The translations under genes and the position numbers were made by a program. A DNA stretch of 64,000 bases from Sphingobacterium sp. UGAL515B_05 (GTDB taxonomy: Bacteria > Bacteroidota > Bacteroidia > Sphingobacteriales > Sphingobacteriaceae): NCBI RefSeq assembly GCF_033097525.1, contig NZ_CP109907.1, positions 2,976,001 to 3,040,000 of the forward strand, written 5' to 3'. Below are positions 9,963 to 18,633 of the stretch, one piece after another. Below the pieces are notes generated by a model. It searched no databases, was not told the origin of the DNA, and saw only the letters and a list, made by a program, of their open reading frames with translations. Positions within the stretch are counted from its first letter, which is position 1, and every line of letters starts with the position of its first letter.

Positions 9963-10673
9963 ATGAATATTTACGATCTTGTCATTGCCGATAAGGAAAG
10001 GATAGCTTTGGAAGACGTCTTCTTGGAAGAGGAGAGCCGTCAGAAGCTCCATCAGCTGATTAAAGAACATCGTTATATTAAAGAGCTTTCACAATATGGC
10101 CTGCCGGTTAGCAATAAGATTTTACTGCACGGCTATTCAGGTTGCGGAAAAACAACAACAGCGAAAGCCCTGGCTACGGCGCTAGAAAAGCCAATTTATG
10201 TGTTGAATCTGAGCAACCTCATTTCTTCCCGTATTGGTGAAACCTCGCAGCATATTAAACAGGTCTTTGATAAAGCTGGACGTGAAAAAGCGGTGCTGTT
10301 TTTAGATGAATTCGATCAGATCGGAAAGGCGCGGATTAGTGAAGAAAAGGATGTGGGTGAAATGCGTCGTCTCGTAAACACCATTATACAGCTGATCGAT
10401 TATTTTCCTGCTGAAGCGGTATTGATTGCAGCAACCAACCATCCCGAAATATTGGATACAGCCATTATCCGTCGGTTTCAGCTTCGTTTGGCTTTTGAGT
10501 TGCCAACAATAGTGCAGTTGGATGCTTATTATGATAAATTATTTAGGCCATTCCCGCATTATGCTGATGTTGTACCACGACGCTATGGGATCTCCTATGC
10601 GGAGGCCAAGGACTATATTTACGATGCTGTCAAATTCTTGTTGATCGCTACATTGGAACAAAATCAACCTTAA
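9963..10673 (+). CDS. Orphan AAA+ ATPase
   Basis: A 236-residue single-domain AAA+ ATPase. Walker A is GYSGCGKT (residues 57-64), Walker B VLFLDE (about 111-116), and sensor/arginine-finger elements follow (AATNHPEILDTAIIRRF). The core is like FtsH or the CDC48 group, but there is no protease domain, membrane segment or second ATPase module, so a partner would be needed. Related orphan ATPases sit beside subtilisin-like proteases in other genomes; none is near here. It follows folB by 78 bases and is followed by a decayed tandem repeat. Role unknown. Confidence 0.85.
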   Translation: MNIYDLVIADKERIALEDVFLEEESRQKLHQLIKEHRYIKELSQYGLPVSNKILLHGYSGCGKTTTAKALATALEKPIYVLNLSNLISSRIGETSQHIKQVFDKAGREKAVLFLDEFDQIGKARISEEKDVGEMRRLVNTIIQLIDYFPAEAVLIAATNHPEILDTAIIRRFQLRLAFELPTIVQLDAYYDKLFRPFPHYADVVPRRYGISYAEAKDYIYDAVKFLLIATLEQNQP

Positions 10674-10687
10674 TGATTTTTTTGAAA

Positions 10688-10846
10688 GCTCCGCTTGAGA
10701 TACTTAATAAAAATAGCGATTTCTGATAAACTGTTTTTCTCTTCTAAGTGAGTCTGTTAGTTGAATGCTCTGCTTCAGATGCCTAATAAAAAAATAACAA
10801 CTTCTGTTAAACTGTTTTGTCTCCTATACGTTAGTCTGTATGTGGA
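10688..10846. repeat. Decayed tandem duplication, two units of 79-80 bp
   Basis: Unit 1 (10688-10766) and unit 2 (10767-10846) share the order GCTC-GCTT-AGAT--CTAATAAAAA, then CTTCTG/TTCTG followed by TAAACTGTTTT, CTC--CTA, AGTCTGT and a closing TGA/GGA. I judge identity at about three quarters by eye. No reading frame spans both units. They lie between the AAA+ gene and the Hsp20 promoter. Confidence 0.7.
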
Positions 10847-10920
10847 GACAATTTAGGATAGGGTGGGGCGTCAATGACAGATTGATCGCTAAGTCGCTAA
10901 CAATAGTTTGTGAATGAGTC

Positions 10921-10988
10921 AAAATGGCATTTGTTTTTATTTTAAAATGACATTTTGTCTTTTAAAAACTGCTGGTACGCAAATTGAA
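10921..10988 (+). promoter_or_regulatory. Sigma-54-like promoter with paired upstream palindromes before hsp20
   Basis: TGGTACGCAAATTGAA at 10973-10988 fits the -24/-12 consensus (GG, then ten bases, then G plus one mismatch at the -12 C). Upstream are two copies of a palindrome of the form AAAATGnCATTT at 10921-10933 and 10944-10956, 23 bases apart, which could be activator sites. The distance from the -12 element to the hsp20 ATG is about 65 bases. The match is from reading only; no activator gene is next to it. Confidence 0.5.
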
Positions 10989-11054
10989 TAATTCTCTTCA
11001 AATAGTTAGAACAAAAAAGCTTAACAATAAAACAAAAAATTAGGAGGACAAAAA

Positions 11055-11498
11055 ATGGCATTAATTAAATTCCCAACAAAAAGTTTAAACACTGATGCAG
11101 TAAATCCATTTGTAAATACTGTATTTGACAATTTATTCAATGATAACTTCATCTCAGATCGTTTGGTATCCCGTGTGCCGGCGGTCAATATATCGGAATC
11201 CGAAAAATCATTTAAAGTTGAAATGGCAGCGCCCGGATTGGATAAATCTGATTTTAAGATCAATGTAGATAAAAACCTGATTACGATTTCAGCTGAGAAA
11301 AAAGAGGAAAGTGTTAGTGAAGAAAAATTATACAGCAAAAAAGAATTCAATTACTCTTCGTTCTCAAGATCATTTACATTGCCAGAGACCGTAGATTACA
11401 GCAATATCGAGGCTGCCTATGAAGGTGGGATCTTAATTTTGACTGTTGGTAAGAAAGAAGATGCAATCATTGCAAAACGTTTAATTGAAGTTAAATAA
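11055..11498 (+). CDS. Hsp20/alpha-crystallin small heat shock protein
   Basis: A 147-residue small heat shock protein, an ATP-independent holdase for unfolding proteins. The alpha-crystallin domain spans about residues 37-135: VPAVNISESEKSFKVEMAAPG opens it, ITISAEKK and the SFSRSFTLPETVDYSNIEA strand region follow, then YEGGILILTV is the conserved end, with a short C-terminal tail. A real Shine-Dalgarno (AGGAGG at 11042) precedes the ATG by 7 bases, unusual for this genome and a sign of high expression. Transcription probably starts from the sigma-54-like site upstream; a strong terminator follows. Confidence 0.95.
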   Translation: MALIKFPTKSLNTDAVNPFVNTVFDNLFNDNFISDRLVSRVPAVNISESEKSFKVEMAAPGLDKSDFKINVDKNLITISAEKKEESVSEEKLYSKKEFNYSSFSRSFTLPETVDYSNIEAAYEGGILILTVGKKEDAIIAKRLIEVK

Positions 11499-11584
11499 TT
11501 AAGCGGTGCACAAGAAATAGTTCATTTTGGAAATGACCAAAAGGTGAATAAAAGACAATAGTTTTTAGGTTTAGTTTATGTTTT

Positions 11585-11624
11585 AATCCCTCGGAGTTCC
11601 GTTTGTGTTCCGAGGGATTTTTCT
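11585..11624 (+). terminator. Terminator of hsp20
   Basis: Stem AATCCCTCGGA / TCCGAGGGATT with a 13-base loop and a T run, 86 bases after the hsp20 stop. Confidence 0.88.
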
Positions 11625-11656
11625 TTTATAACGATGGTCTTGAAAGGATGAATAGA

Positions 11657-12094
11657 CTATTCAGTTTCCGCATAGTTTTCAGATCGGGGAATTCTGGCGA
11701 GATAAGGCTCCATCTCTTCCGGTAATTTGGTTAATTTTCGCTTTTGAAGGTCCAGCCAGGCTCCATCGACGTTAACGGTACAGCACAAAACTCCGTCATT
11801 ACGAAAAACCTGATGTATAAATGAAAAACGACTATTTGTTTTGTTGTATTTCGTAAGTTCTACTTTTACCTGTACATATTCATCCAAATGTACTTCTTTA
11901 GAATAGATGAGTTCTTCCCTGAATAAAATCGGACCGATATGAAATTCGGCAAATTTATCCAGTGAAAAGCCCATTTTGTTCAGCATATTACTACGGGCCT
12001 GAGCGCAGATGTCTGCGTAAGCAGAATGCCGCATATGTCTATTTGCATCGATCTGCGCCCATATAATTTGACCTTGATAAAATATATTCTCCAT
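11657..12094 (-). CDS. Acyl-CoA thioesterase (4HBT hotdog family)
   Basis: A 145-residue hotdog-fold thioesterase of the YbgC/4-hydroxybenzoyl-CoA type. The family motif around the catalytic Asp is visible near residues 13-27 (AQIDANRHMRHSAYAD: Asp, Asn-Arg-His-Met, Tyr), and the domain continues through YVQVKVELTKYNKTNSRFSF. It hydrolyses an acyl-CoA or acyl-ACP thioester in the cytosol; chain length cannot be read. It is convergent with hsp20 and divergent from the ECF sigma gene, so it is transcribed alone. Confidence 0.9.
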   Translation of the reverse strand: MENIFYQGQIIWAQIDANRHMRHSAYADICAQARSNMLNKMGFSLDKFAEFHIGPILFREELIYSKEVHLDEYVQVKVELTKYNKTNSRFSFIHQVFRNDGVLCCTVNVDGAWLDLQKRKLTKLPEEMEPYLARIPRSENYAETE

Positions 12095-12211
12095 AATCTT
12101 CAGCGATTAGTCTCTTTTTTAATAACAATTTACATATTTTTAAATAAAGCTGTAACACTTTGTTTGTTTGCTATACTTATTACCTAAATATATTTAAAGA
12201 AAAATCGCTAG

Positions 12212-12715
12212 GTGAACCGATCGGAAATAGAATTTCTTCGACTGATTGACGAGAATAAAGGTATTCTCGTTAAGGTGAGCCGTATGTATATGGATGACCA
12301 CGAGGGGCGGCAAGACCTGTATCAGGAGATCGTGTATCAGCTATGGAAATCCTATGCGACATTTAAGCAACAGAGTAAATTTTCGACCTGGATGTACCGT
12401 GTTGCTCTCAATACCGCAATGGTATTTTTAAAGAAAGAAAAGAAGCATCAGATTTATGATGTTTTAGAGGAGGGACATGATTTTGCAGAAGAAGCCTACG
12501 ACACCGATAAAGATGAGCAACTGAAAGTTTTCTATCAGGCTGTTCAAGAGCTGAATGCAATAGAAAAAGCCCTGATCTTTTTGTTTTTGGAAGGTCAGAG
12601 CCATCGCGAGATTGCGGAGAATCTGGGTATATCGGAAGTCAATGCTCGCGTAAAATTAAACCGCACGAAGGAGCGAATTCAACAAATCATTAAAAAATAC
12701 AAGTATGAATTTTGA
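12212..12715 (+). CDS. ECF-type RNA polymerase sigma factor
   Basis: A 167-residue sigma-70 family factor of the ECF class. Region 2 spans about residues 10-75 (DLYQEIVYQLWKSYATF, FSTWMYRVALNTA) and region 4 about 105-160 (LNAIEKALIFLFLEGQSHREIA, then the helix-turn-helix ISEVNARVKLNRTKERI). The start is GTG at 12212; no upstream ATG keeps the frame with region 2 intact. Its end overlaps the next gene by 11 bases, so the membrane protein downstream is translated with it and may serve as its regulator, although that protein has no recognisable anti-sigma motif. Confidence 0.9.
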   Translation: MNRSEIEFLRLIDENKGILVKVSRMYMDDHEGRQDLYQEIVYQLWKSYATFKQQSKFSTWMYRVALNTAMVFLKKEKKHQIYDVLEEGHDFAEEAYDTDKDEQLKVFYQAVQELNAIEKALIFLFLEGQSHREIAENLGISEVNARVKLNRTKERIQQIIKKYKYEF

Positions 12716-13346
12716 TGAGTTAAAAAAAACTTGGCAGGAACAGCCTACAGATGAGGATTTACAGAATCCAAATCTCAAATACTATAAGGAAGTTGGCAAT
12801 ATCATGGGCAAGTTGCGCAAGAATATCAAACGCGAGTTTATTTCTTGGGTCGTCTGTATGGGCTTTCTATTTTTGGTACCTATGTTGCCGATCTATAAAA
12901 TCGAAGGTTACGCTGCATTTGCCTATTACTTTTTTATCGTACAGATATCATTATCAAGTCTTTTATATTATCGAAGGTTCTTTTATCTGGTAAAGAGCAC
13001 AAAAAAGATAGAGTTGCTAGCTTCTAAAGAGCATTTGCTCAAGTTGTATTACGATTTGAAATATGCCGTTGAAACGTATCGTATTGCGGCCTATGTGATG
13101 ATTCCGCAAGCTTTGTTTCTTTATTTGATCATGATCGCCCAAAACCGAACCACGATATGGTTTGATCGATTGTATCATTTCAAGGAAACTTTCCAGCAGG
13201 AGCCGAACTTTATTGTATGGTTGATTCTTTCCGCAATTGTGTCTATCCTCCTTGTTGTTGGTCTGACGGAAATTATGATTCGTTGTTATTACAGCAGGTA
13301 TATTACTCAGATCAAGGAGAAATTGGATCAAATGGAAACGGAATAA
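12705..13346 (+). CDS. Membrane protein coupled to the ECF sigma factor
   Basis: A 213-residue protein with a short cytosolic N-terminal part (MNFDELKKTWQEQP, a start seen on many Bacteroidota proteins that follow sigma factors) and four predicted hydrophobic segments (about residues 45-65, 70-90, 125-145, 170-195). It overlaps the sigma factor gene by 11 bases. Position and the cytosolic N-terminal segment suggest that it holds or senses for the sigma factor, but there is no zinc-binding anti-sigma motif, so this is inference. No enzymatic motif seen. Confidence 0.75.
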   Translation: MNFDELKKTWQEQPTDEDLQNPNLKYYKEVGNIMGKLRKNIKREFISWVVCMGFLFLVPMLPIYKIEGYAAFAYYFFIVQISLSSLLYYRRFFYLVKSTKKIELLASKEHLLKLYYDLKYAVETYRIAAYVMIPQALFLYLIMIAQNRTTIWFDRLYHFKETFQQEPNFIVWLILSAIVSILLVVGLTEIMIRCYYSRYITQIKEKLDQMETE

Positions 13347-13499
13347 GGGTTGTTGGAGCTAAAACAGGTAAGGTTTTTGTTTGATGTACTTATTATTTGT
13401 TTATTTAAGTCCATATGAAATATCTACTTTGTTTTACAGGTGTTCGTGTTTTTAGCGCATGGATATTTCGTATATTGTTATCGAAAACCATTGTCCGTT

Positions 13500-15152
13500 A
13501 TGTATAATCCGACAAAGAAGTTGCAGCGTAGTTCCCAGATCTTAAGTATATTGGCCAAGTATGGTTTTAAAGATGCAATCGCTCGATTGCCGTGGAAGGG
13601 GTCACGAACTTCGATAGAACATTCTGTTGATGTTGATGAGATTAGTGTCTATGCCCGTATTCGCATGGCACTCGAGGAGCTCGGTCCTGCTTTTATCAAG
13701 CTAGGCCAGTCTGCTTCGACGCGGGAAGGGTTGTTGCCCAAAGAACTTGTGGATGAACTGAAGCGTCTGGAGGATAATGTTCCACCCTTCGAAGTGGACA
13801 TTAACTCTTATCTCACTGAGGAATTGAACTTGGATATTGACGCACATTTTCAGGAGATTGCTGTCGAACCTTTTGCGGCAGCATCAATAGCACAGGTGTA
13901 TCGCGCAACCTTAAAAGATGGAACCCAAACGGTTTTAAAAGTCCGGCGTCCCGGCATCGATGAGGTTATGCGCTGTGATCTGGCGCTCATGCGTGATATT
14001 GCCAAAATCCTAACCATGTACAATGACGTACTGGAAAACCTTAATCTGCTGCTGATTGTTGAATCTTTCGCTACGACCATGCAGGAAGAAATGTCTCTGG
14101 TGATTGAGCGGCATAACATCGAACGCTTCACGAAGAACTTTAAAGGAAACAAACTGATAAAGGTACCCCGTGTTTTTCCTGAACTCTCCTCGGACCGTGT
14201 TCTTTGCATGGAATATCTTGATGGTTTCAAGGTAACTGATGCCGATGAAATTAAGCGCCGGGGAATGGATGTCCAAACGCTGGTAAAAAATGGGATCAAT
14301 TTATACCTTGAGCAAGTGATTATTCATGGTTTCTTTCATGGTGATCCGCATCCCGGCAATATGATGGTGATGCCGGATGGACGGATTGCTTTTTTAGATT
14401 TCGGAAATATGGGTAAATTATTGGGGATAGACCGTAGGCAGCTTGAAGAATTTATTCAATCGGCTATTTCCGAAGATGCTGTCCGGCTTGCTGACGTGAT
14501 TGAAGACGTTGCCGTGGTGAGTCATATTCCGGATCGAAACCGATTTGAAAGATCCCTATATGAGATTTTCGATATGATTGATAATGTGTCTCTCGGGGAT
14601 CTGAGTTTAGATTTATTGTTCAATAAACTGTGGAACATTATTGGTGACAACCGCTTGTATTTTCCGGAATATATCTATCAGTTAATGCGGGGTATTTCGT
14701 TGATGGAAGGTATTGGACGCCAGTTATATCCCGATCTCAATATTATGGAAAGTATCAAGCCTTTTGCACGAAGGATTATGATGGAGCGGCTCTCTCCAGA
14801 GGCAATCTTCAAAAAAGGAAAACATAAAGTTGAATCTTTTGCCCGTGATGTCGAAAAACTCCCCGAAGATATGCGCGCCCTTGTGCGTTTATTTCGAACA
14901 GGAAATTTTACACTCAACCATCGTCTAATCAGTGCGCGATCTTTTAATGCCATTTTACGCAAAGGGGTCAATCGTATTGTCATCGGTATTATGTTTATGT
15001 CACTCAATTTACTGGGCGGAATGATTATCGTTGCAAGGGTAGAACCGCAGTGGTGGGGAATTCCCATTTTTGCCTGGATATGCCTAGGCTCAGCATGGGT
15101 CTTTGCGGTATATTTATTTATCGCGATGATTCGGGCAAAAGACAACGATTAG
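13500..15152 (+). CDS. ABC1/UbiB-family atypical protein kinase-like protein
   Basis: A 550-residue member of the AarF/UbiB/ABC1 family. The kinase-like core shows PFAAASIAQVYRATL (the Ala-rich loop and QVY typical of the family), VLKVRRPG with the nucleotide-binding Lys, FHGDPHPGNMM as the catalytic loop and FLDFGNMG as the metal-binding Asp motif. Two membrane segments close the protein (about 490-545). Family members support quinone synthesis or lipid homeostasis as ATPases rather than protein kinases. The frame extends to a GTG at 13440, but the ATG at 13500 starts the conserved region and is preferred. Confidence 0.9.
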   Translation: MYNPTKKLQRSSQILSILAKYGFKDAIARLPWKGSRTSIEHSVDVDEISVYARIRMALEELGPAFIKLGQSASTREGLLPKELVDELKRLEDNVPPFEVDINSYLTEELNLDIDAHFQEIAVEPFAAASIAQVYRATLKDGTQTVLKVRRPGIDEVMRCDLALMRDIAKILTMYNDVLENLNLLLIVESFATTMQEEMSLVIERHNIERFTKNFKGNKLIKVPRVFPELSSDRVLCMEYLDGFKVTDADEIKRRGMDVQTLVKNGINLYLEQVIIHGFFHGDPHPGNMMVMPDGRIAFLDFGNMGKLLGIDRRQLEEFIQSAISEDAVRLADVIEDVAVVSHIPDRNRFERSLYEIFDMIDNVSLGDLSLDLLFNKLWNIIGDNRLYFPEYIYQLMRGISLMEGIGRQLYPDLNIMESIKPFARRIMMERLSPEAIFKKGKHKVESFARDVEKLPEDMRALVRLFRTGNFTLNHRLISARSFNAILRKGVNRIVIGIMFMSLNLLGGMIIVARVEPQWWGIPIFAWICLGSAWVFAVYLFIAMIRAKDND

Positions 15153-15229
15153 CGAGATCTAGCACACATTTTCAGCGACGATGATGGGCTATGGATATAT
15201 ACACACTATAAAATAGAAAACAAAAATAT

Positions 15230-16015
15230 ATGGAAATCAATCTAAATGGGAAAAAGGCGTTGATCGGGGCGAGTTCTGCGGGTATAGGTGCAGGTATTGC
15301 CCAGGTGCTTGCTTCTTGCGGCGTATCTGTAACTTTAGCTTCCCGACATGAGGAAAAGCTACAGCGTACCTGTGAAAGTCTTGATACCTCTAAAGGACAG
15401 GTGCACCAATATATCCTAGTGGATTACAATGATCACGAAGCATACAAAAAGCAGATAGCACATTATTTTGAGTCGAATAAGGTTGATATTTTGATCAATA
15501 ATTCGAATGGCCCACAAGCTGGAACCATAGACCAAAAAAATCTGGCGGATTACCAACATGCTTTTGAACTCTTATTTCAAAATCACTGTTACACAACCTC
15601 ATGTGCGCATCCTTATATGTTGGCAAACCGATACGGGCGTATTATTAATGTATCTTCTTCAACAGTGAAAGAACCGGTATCTAATTTAGTGTTGTCCAAT
15701 ACGATCCGTACAGCATTGATTAGCTGGAGTAAATCGTTGGCCGAGGATGTCGCCAAAGACGGTGTGACTGTCAACAGCATCTTAACAGGTCTGTTTGATA
15801 CGGATCGTATCCAGTCGCTAACTAACCTAGATGCACAACGTCTGGGAATTTCCTATGAGGAAGCGTTGCAATTGCGGTTAAAACAGGTTCCTGCACAGCG
15901 CCTGGGTAAGCCTGAAGAATACGGTTATCTCGTCGCTTTCCTTTGCTCCGAATATGCAGGTTATCTGACTGGGACCAATATTCCGCTGGATGGCGGTATG
16001 TTAAAAGGCTTATAA
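15230..16015 (+). CDS. Short-chain dehydrogenase/reductase with atypical active site
   Basis: A 261-residue Rossmann-fold SDR. The cofactor loop GASSAGIGAGIA is at residues 13-24, the NNSNG motif in place of NNAG near 92-96, and the C-terminal GTNIPLDGGMLKGL is typical. The catalytic YxxxK is not present: where it should be, after the NVSSST serine segment, the sequence reads VLSNTIRTAL, so Tyr and Lys are replaced. Such 'SN..R' SDRs form a known subgroup of uncertain chemistry. Stands alone; a terminator shared with the YceI gene follows. Confidence 0.88.
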   Translation: MEINLNGKKALIGASSAGIGAGIAQVLASCGVSVTLASRHEEKLQRTCESLDTSKGQVHQYILVDYNDHEAYKKQIAHYFESNKVDILINNSNGPQAGTIDQKNLADYQHAFELLFQNHCYTTSCAHPYMLANRYGRIINVSSSTVKEPVSNLVLSNTIRTALISWSKSLAEDVAKDGVTVNSILTGLFDTDRIQSLTNLDAQRLGISYEEALQLRLKQVPAQRLGKPEEYGYLVAFLCSEYAGYLTGTNIPLDGGMLKGL

Positions 16016-16018
16016 AAA

Positions 16019-16051
16019 AGTGGCTATCCTATATCAAATAGGATAGCCACT
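16019..16051. terminator. Bidirectional terminator between SDR and YceI genes
   Basis: Fourteen-base perfect stem (AGTGGCTATCCTAT and complement) with a 5-base loop. A run of T on the minus side makes it the likely end of the YceI transcript, and it also lies 4 bases after the SDR stop. Confidence 0.85.
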
Positions 16052-16077
16052 AAGTTTGTGTGATTTATTATTTTCAA

Positions 16078-16671
16078 TTAGTTCAAAACCAATTCGGTAT
16101 TGACAATGATGTCCACATCAGAAGCAACCGCCTCTACACCAGATGGTAATTTATCATTGTATTTGATGCCAAAATCCTGACGGTTAATTTTTGTTTTAGC
16201 AGTAAAGCCAGCACGTGTTTTTCCCCAAGGGTCGGTAATGATTCCGCCATTTTGAGTCACATCGAAAGTTACTTTTTTCGTTACATCACGAATAGTCAAA
16301 TCTGCTATCATAATATATTTTCCTTTTACTTTCGCATTTTTAAAACTGATAGACTTTAATGTCATTTTAGGGAATTTTTCCGCAGCAAAGAAATCATCGG
16401 TCTTCAAATGATTGTCACGGGCAGCGATACGTGTATCGATGCTGTTGACGTCGATAGAAAAATTAACTTTAGCATTGTTAAAGCCTGTTCCTGTTGCAGT
16501 TTCAACTGTACCTTCTACCTTTGTGAATTCACCGTCAACAAAGCTGATTCCAAGGTGTTTTACATCGAATCTTGCATTTGTGTGCGCAGGGTCAGCAGAC
16601 CACTTTACTTGTGCTGCAGCGGCATTAACCATTAATACTGCTGCTGCCAGAATTTGGAAAAATTTATTCAT
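16078..16671 (-). CDS. YceI family periplasmic lipid-binding-like protein
   Basis: A 197-residue secreted protein with a signal peptide (cut after NAAAAQ) and a YceI lipocalin-like barrel. Family marks are WSADPAHTNARFDVKHLGIS near the start, the VNFSIDVNSIDTRIAARDNHLKTDDFFAAEKFP region (given here by its key residues: D-N-H-L-K and F-F), MTLKSISF and the closing DVDIIVNTELVLN. YceI proteins bind isoprenoid or fatty acid-like lipids and often respond to stress. It is next to a Crp/Fnr regulator transcribed in the same direction with about 100 bases between. Confidence 0.93.
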   Translation of the reverse strand: MNKFFQILAAAVLMVNAAAAQVKWSADPAHTNARFDVKHLGISFVDGEFTKVEGTVETATGTGFNNAKVNFSIDVNSIDTRIAARDNHLKTDDFFAAEKFPKMTLKSISFKNAKVKGKYIMIADLTIRDVTKKVTFDVTQNGGIITDPWGKTRAGFTAKTKINRQDFGIKYNDKLPSGVEAVASDVDIIVNTELVLN

Positions 16672-16774
16672 CTTGTTTTCTTTTTTATTTATCTAACCTT
16701 AAGAAGTTCAAATTGTTTGTTTGAACAAGCTTTGCAAAGGTGGGATAAACTAGCAAAGAAAAAATTGATGTAGG

Positions 16775-17362
16775 TCAAGAATTTCGATTAGGCTTCAATA
16801 TTTGCCTTTTTAGACGGCTTAAAAACTCTTGTGTGACACCAAGATAGGAGGCTAATTGCATATTGGAGATCCGCGGGTAGATTTTAGGATACCTTTTGAT
16901 GAAATCCAGATACCGCTCTTGTGCTGTAAAACCTATGCTCGAGATAATACGGTGCTGCGATGCTATTTGTGCACGTTGGGCCATTATCCTGGAGAGTTTC
17001 TCAAAGATTGGATGATCTTCGTAGAGTTTGTCTTTATTTTTTTTTGACAGTGTAAGTACCACGGAGTTTTCCAGGGCCTGGATGTTTTGTAGTGCGGGTT
17101 CCTGGTAATTGAAGCTCGCGATATCGCCGATCCACCAGTCTTCAATCGCAAACTGTAGAATATGTTCGATTCCATCGGCGGTGACATAGAATGATTTAAA
17201 TAAACCACTGATCACATAGGCCTCATGATGGCAGACTTCGCCTGCACGGAGAAAGTATTCTTTTTTCTTTATTTTCCTTACCTGATAACGTGAAACGATG
17301 TCATTCAGTTCTTCCTCGGTGACATCAATACGTTGTTTTACAAATTCCTTGAATTGTTCCAT
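16775..17362 (-). CDS. Crp/Fnr family transcriptional regulator
   Basis: A 195-residue regulator with a cNMP-binding-like beta roll (about 20-115; KKEYFLRAGEVCHHEAYVIS) and a C-terminal helix-turn-helix in which ISNMQLASYLGVTQEFLSRL is clear. No Fnr cysteine cluster. The frame is open to 17476, but the ATG at 17362 (MEQFKEFVKQRIDV) matches the usual start of this group. It lies just upstream of yceI on the same strand and is divergent from a GNAT gene; it could control either. It is not close to the first Crp/Fnr protein of the window beyond family features. Confidence 0.9.
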   Translation of the reverse strand: MEQFKEFVKQRIDVTEEELNDIVSRYQVRKIKKKEYFLRAGEVCHHEAYVISGLFKSFYVTADGIEHILQFAIEDWWIGDIASFNYQEPALQNIQALENSVVLTLSKKNKDKLYEDHPIFEKLSRIMAQRAQIASQHRIISSIGFTAQERYLDFIKRYPKIYPRISNMQLASYLGVTQEFLSRLKRQILKPNRNS

Positions 17363-17607
17363 TTGGCTGTAAAATACAAAATTTTGTAATACTAATTTAA
17401 CAAGCTGTTTGATTCCTATCAATTCTAAGTTGAAATAATCCAGTTGATGGTTGTTGCTTTTATTCAATTTTATCAAAACAGTGATAAAATCAACATTTTG
17501 GTGTAATATTTGACTGGATATTGCCGTAATTTAAATAGTTTCATCAATAATTGGTATCTTCTGTCGGATTTAAAATAATTTGATTGCTAAAACCATAAAT
17601 ATGTCTC

Positions 17608-18147
17608 ATGAAGTTTGTTGCACCCAATACCCTTGAAAACGATAAGGTCGTATTACGAATCATGGAACCAGCGGATTTTGATACGTTGTATCAAGTTGCC
17701 AAAGATCCCCTGATCTGGGAACAGCATCCCAATAAGGACCGCTGGAAGGAAGATATTTTTCGCCTATTTTTTGAAGGCGCCTTAGCAAGTAAGGCTGCTT
17801 ATTTAATCTTGGATAAGGAAAGTGGAGCCTGCATCGGTAGTACGCGGTATTATGGGCTTGATGAAGCTGAAAAATCGATTTTTGTTGGGTACACATTTTA
17901 TGCCCGAGCCTATTGGGGCGCAGGAATAAATCCACTGGTCAAAGAGATGATGTTTGATTTTGCGTTCAATTTTGTAGATCGCATTTACCTACATGTAGGT
18001 GCTGAAAATTTTCGTTCTCAGACAGCAGTTGAGCGCTTAGGTGCAACTAAAGTGGCCGAAAAGATGGTCAGTTACGTGAATGAGCCTGAACGGAAAAATT
18101 TTGAATATGCATTGGAAAAATCCACTTGGCTTCGTGCCAAGAGATAA
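17608..18147 (+). CDS. GNAT family N-acetyltransferase (RimJ/RimL-like)
   Basis: A 179-residue acetyl-CoA-dependent acetyltransferase. It opens with the RimJ/L-type ENDKVVLRIMEPADFDTLY, has the acceptor-site strand GACIGSTRYYG and the acetyl-CoA region YTFYARAYWGAGINPLVKEMM, where the usual R-G-x-G-x-A loop is altered to W-G-A-G-I-N. The segment HVGAENFRSQTAVERLGA is the conserved end of these proteins. Substrate unknown. Its stop is 7 bases from the convergent DUF1634 gene. Confidence 0.88.
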   Translation: MKFVAPNTLENDKVVLRIMEPADFDTLYQVAKDPLIWEQHPNKDRWKEDIFRLFFEGALASKAAYLILDKESGACIGSTRYYGLDEAEKSIFVGYTFYARAYWGAGINPLVKEMMFDFAFNFVDRIYLHVGAENFRSQTAVERLGATKVAEKMVSYVNEPERKNFEYALEKSTWLRAKR

Positions 18148-18154
18148 AGCCTTA

Positions 18155-18556
18155 TTATCCCTTGACACCGCTGAGAATACTCCCGATAATGACTGTTAAT
18201 ACGATCAAAGTAATGATGATGTAAAGCCTGTCCTTTTCGATGACAAACCCAAATAATGAACCAATCACCCTTACGATGGGGGTGCAAATCAATAAAAGGA
18301 CACCAAGCTGTATAATTTGGGGAATGTTTCTGCTGAATGCTCCGGTAATAATTCCGGTCATTGTTGTGTTGGAATCTCCCTCACCCATAAAATCTTTATA
18401 ATTCGGTACGGTTTCCTGTCCATGAACAATGAGGTATAGGATACCGCCGAGGATAAGAATAGAGGAGGCGAGTATAACGCCTATACGTAAAATTTGTCCG
18501 ACCAAAAGTGAGATGTCCTTGTCTCCCCAATAGTGTTTCGAAAATACTTGTTTCAT
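18155..18556 (-). CDS. DUF1634 membrane protein, partner of TauE/SafE
   Basis: A 133-residue membrane protein with three hydrophobic helices (about 22-42, 75-97, 108-130). DUF1634 proteins are usually encoded next to TauE/SafE transporters in archaea and Bacteroidota, as here, where it follows that gene on the same strand after 77 bases. The tail of helix 3 (IIITLIVLTVIIGSILSG) and the first helix (LRIGVILASSILILGG) fit the family. It is likely a subunit or regulator of the transporter; the function is not established. Confidence 0.82.
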   Translation of the reverse strand: MKQVFSKHYWGDKDISLLVGQILRIGVILASSILILGGILYLIVHGQETVPNYKDFMGEGDSNTTMTGIITGAFSRNIPQIIQLGVLLLICTPIVRVIGSLFGFVIEKDRLYIIITLIVLTVIIGSILSGVKG

Positions 18557-18633
18557 TTTGAGTAGTTATGTCCTTCATTGTCTAGCGGAAGGACGTTATA
18601 AACTAAAATTCTAAATCGTGTAAACGACCTTTT

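Noticed and set aside
11021..11350. A 109-codon minus-strand frame across hsp20
   Set aside because: Antisense shadow of the alpha-crystallin gene with no recognisable product.
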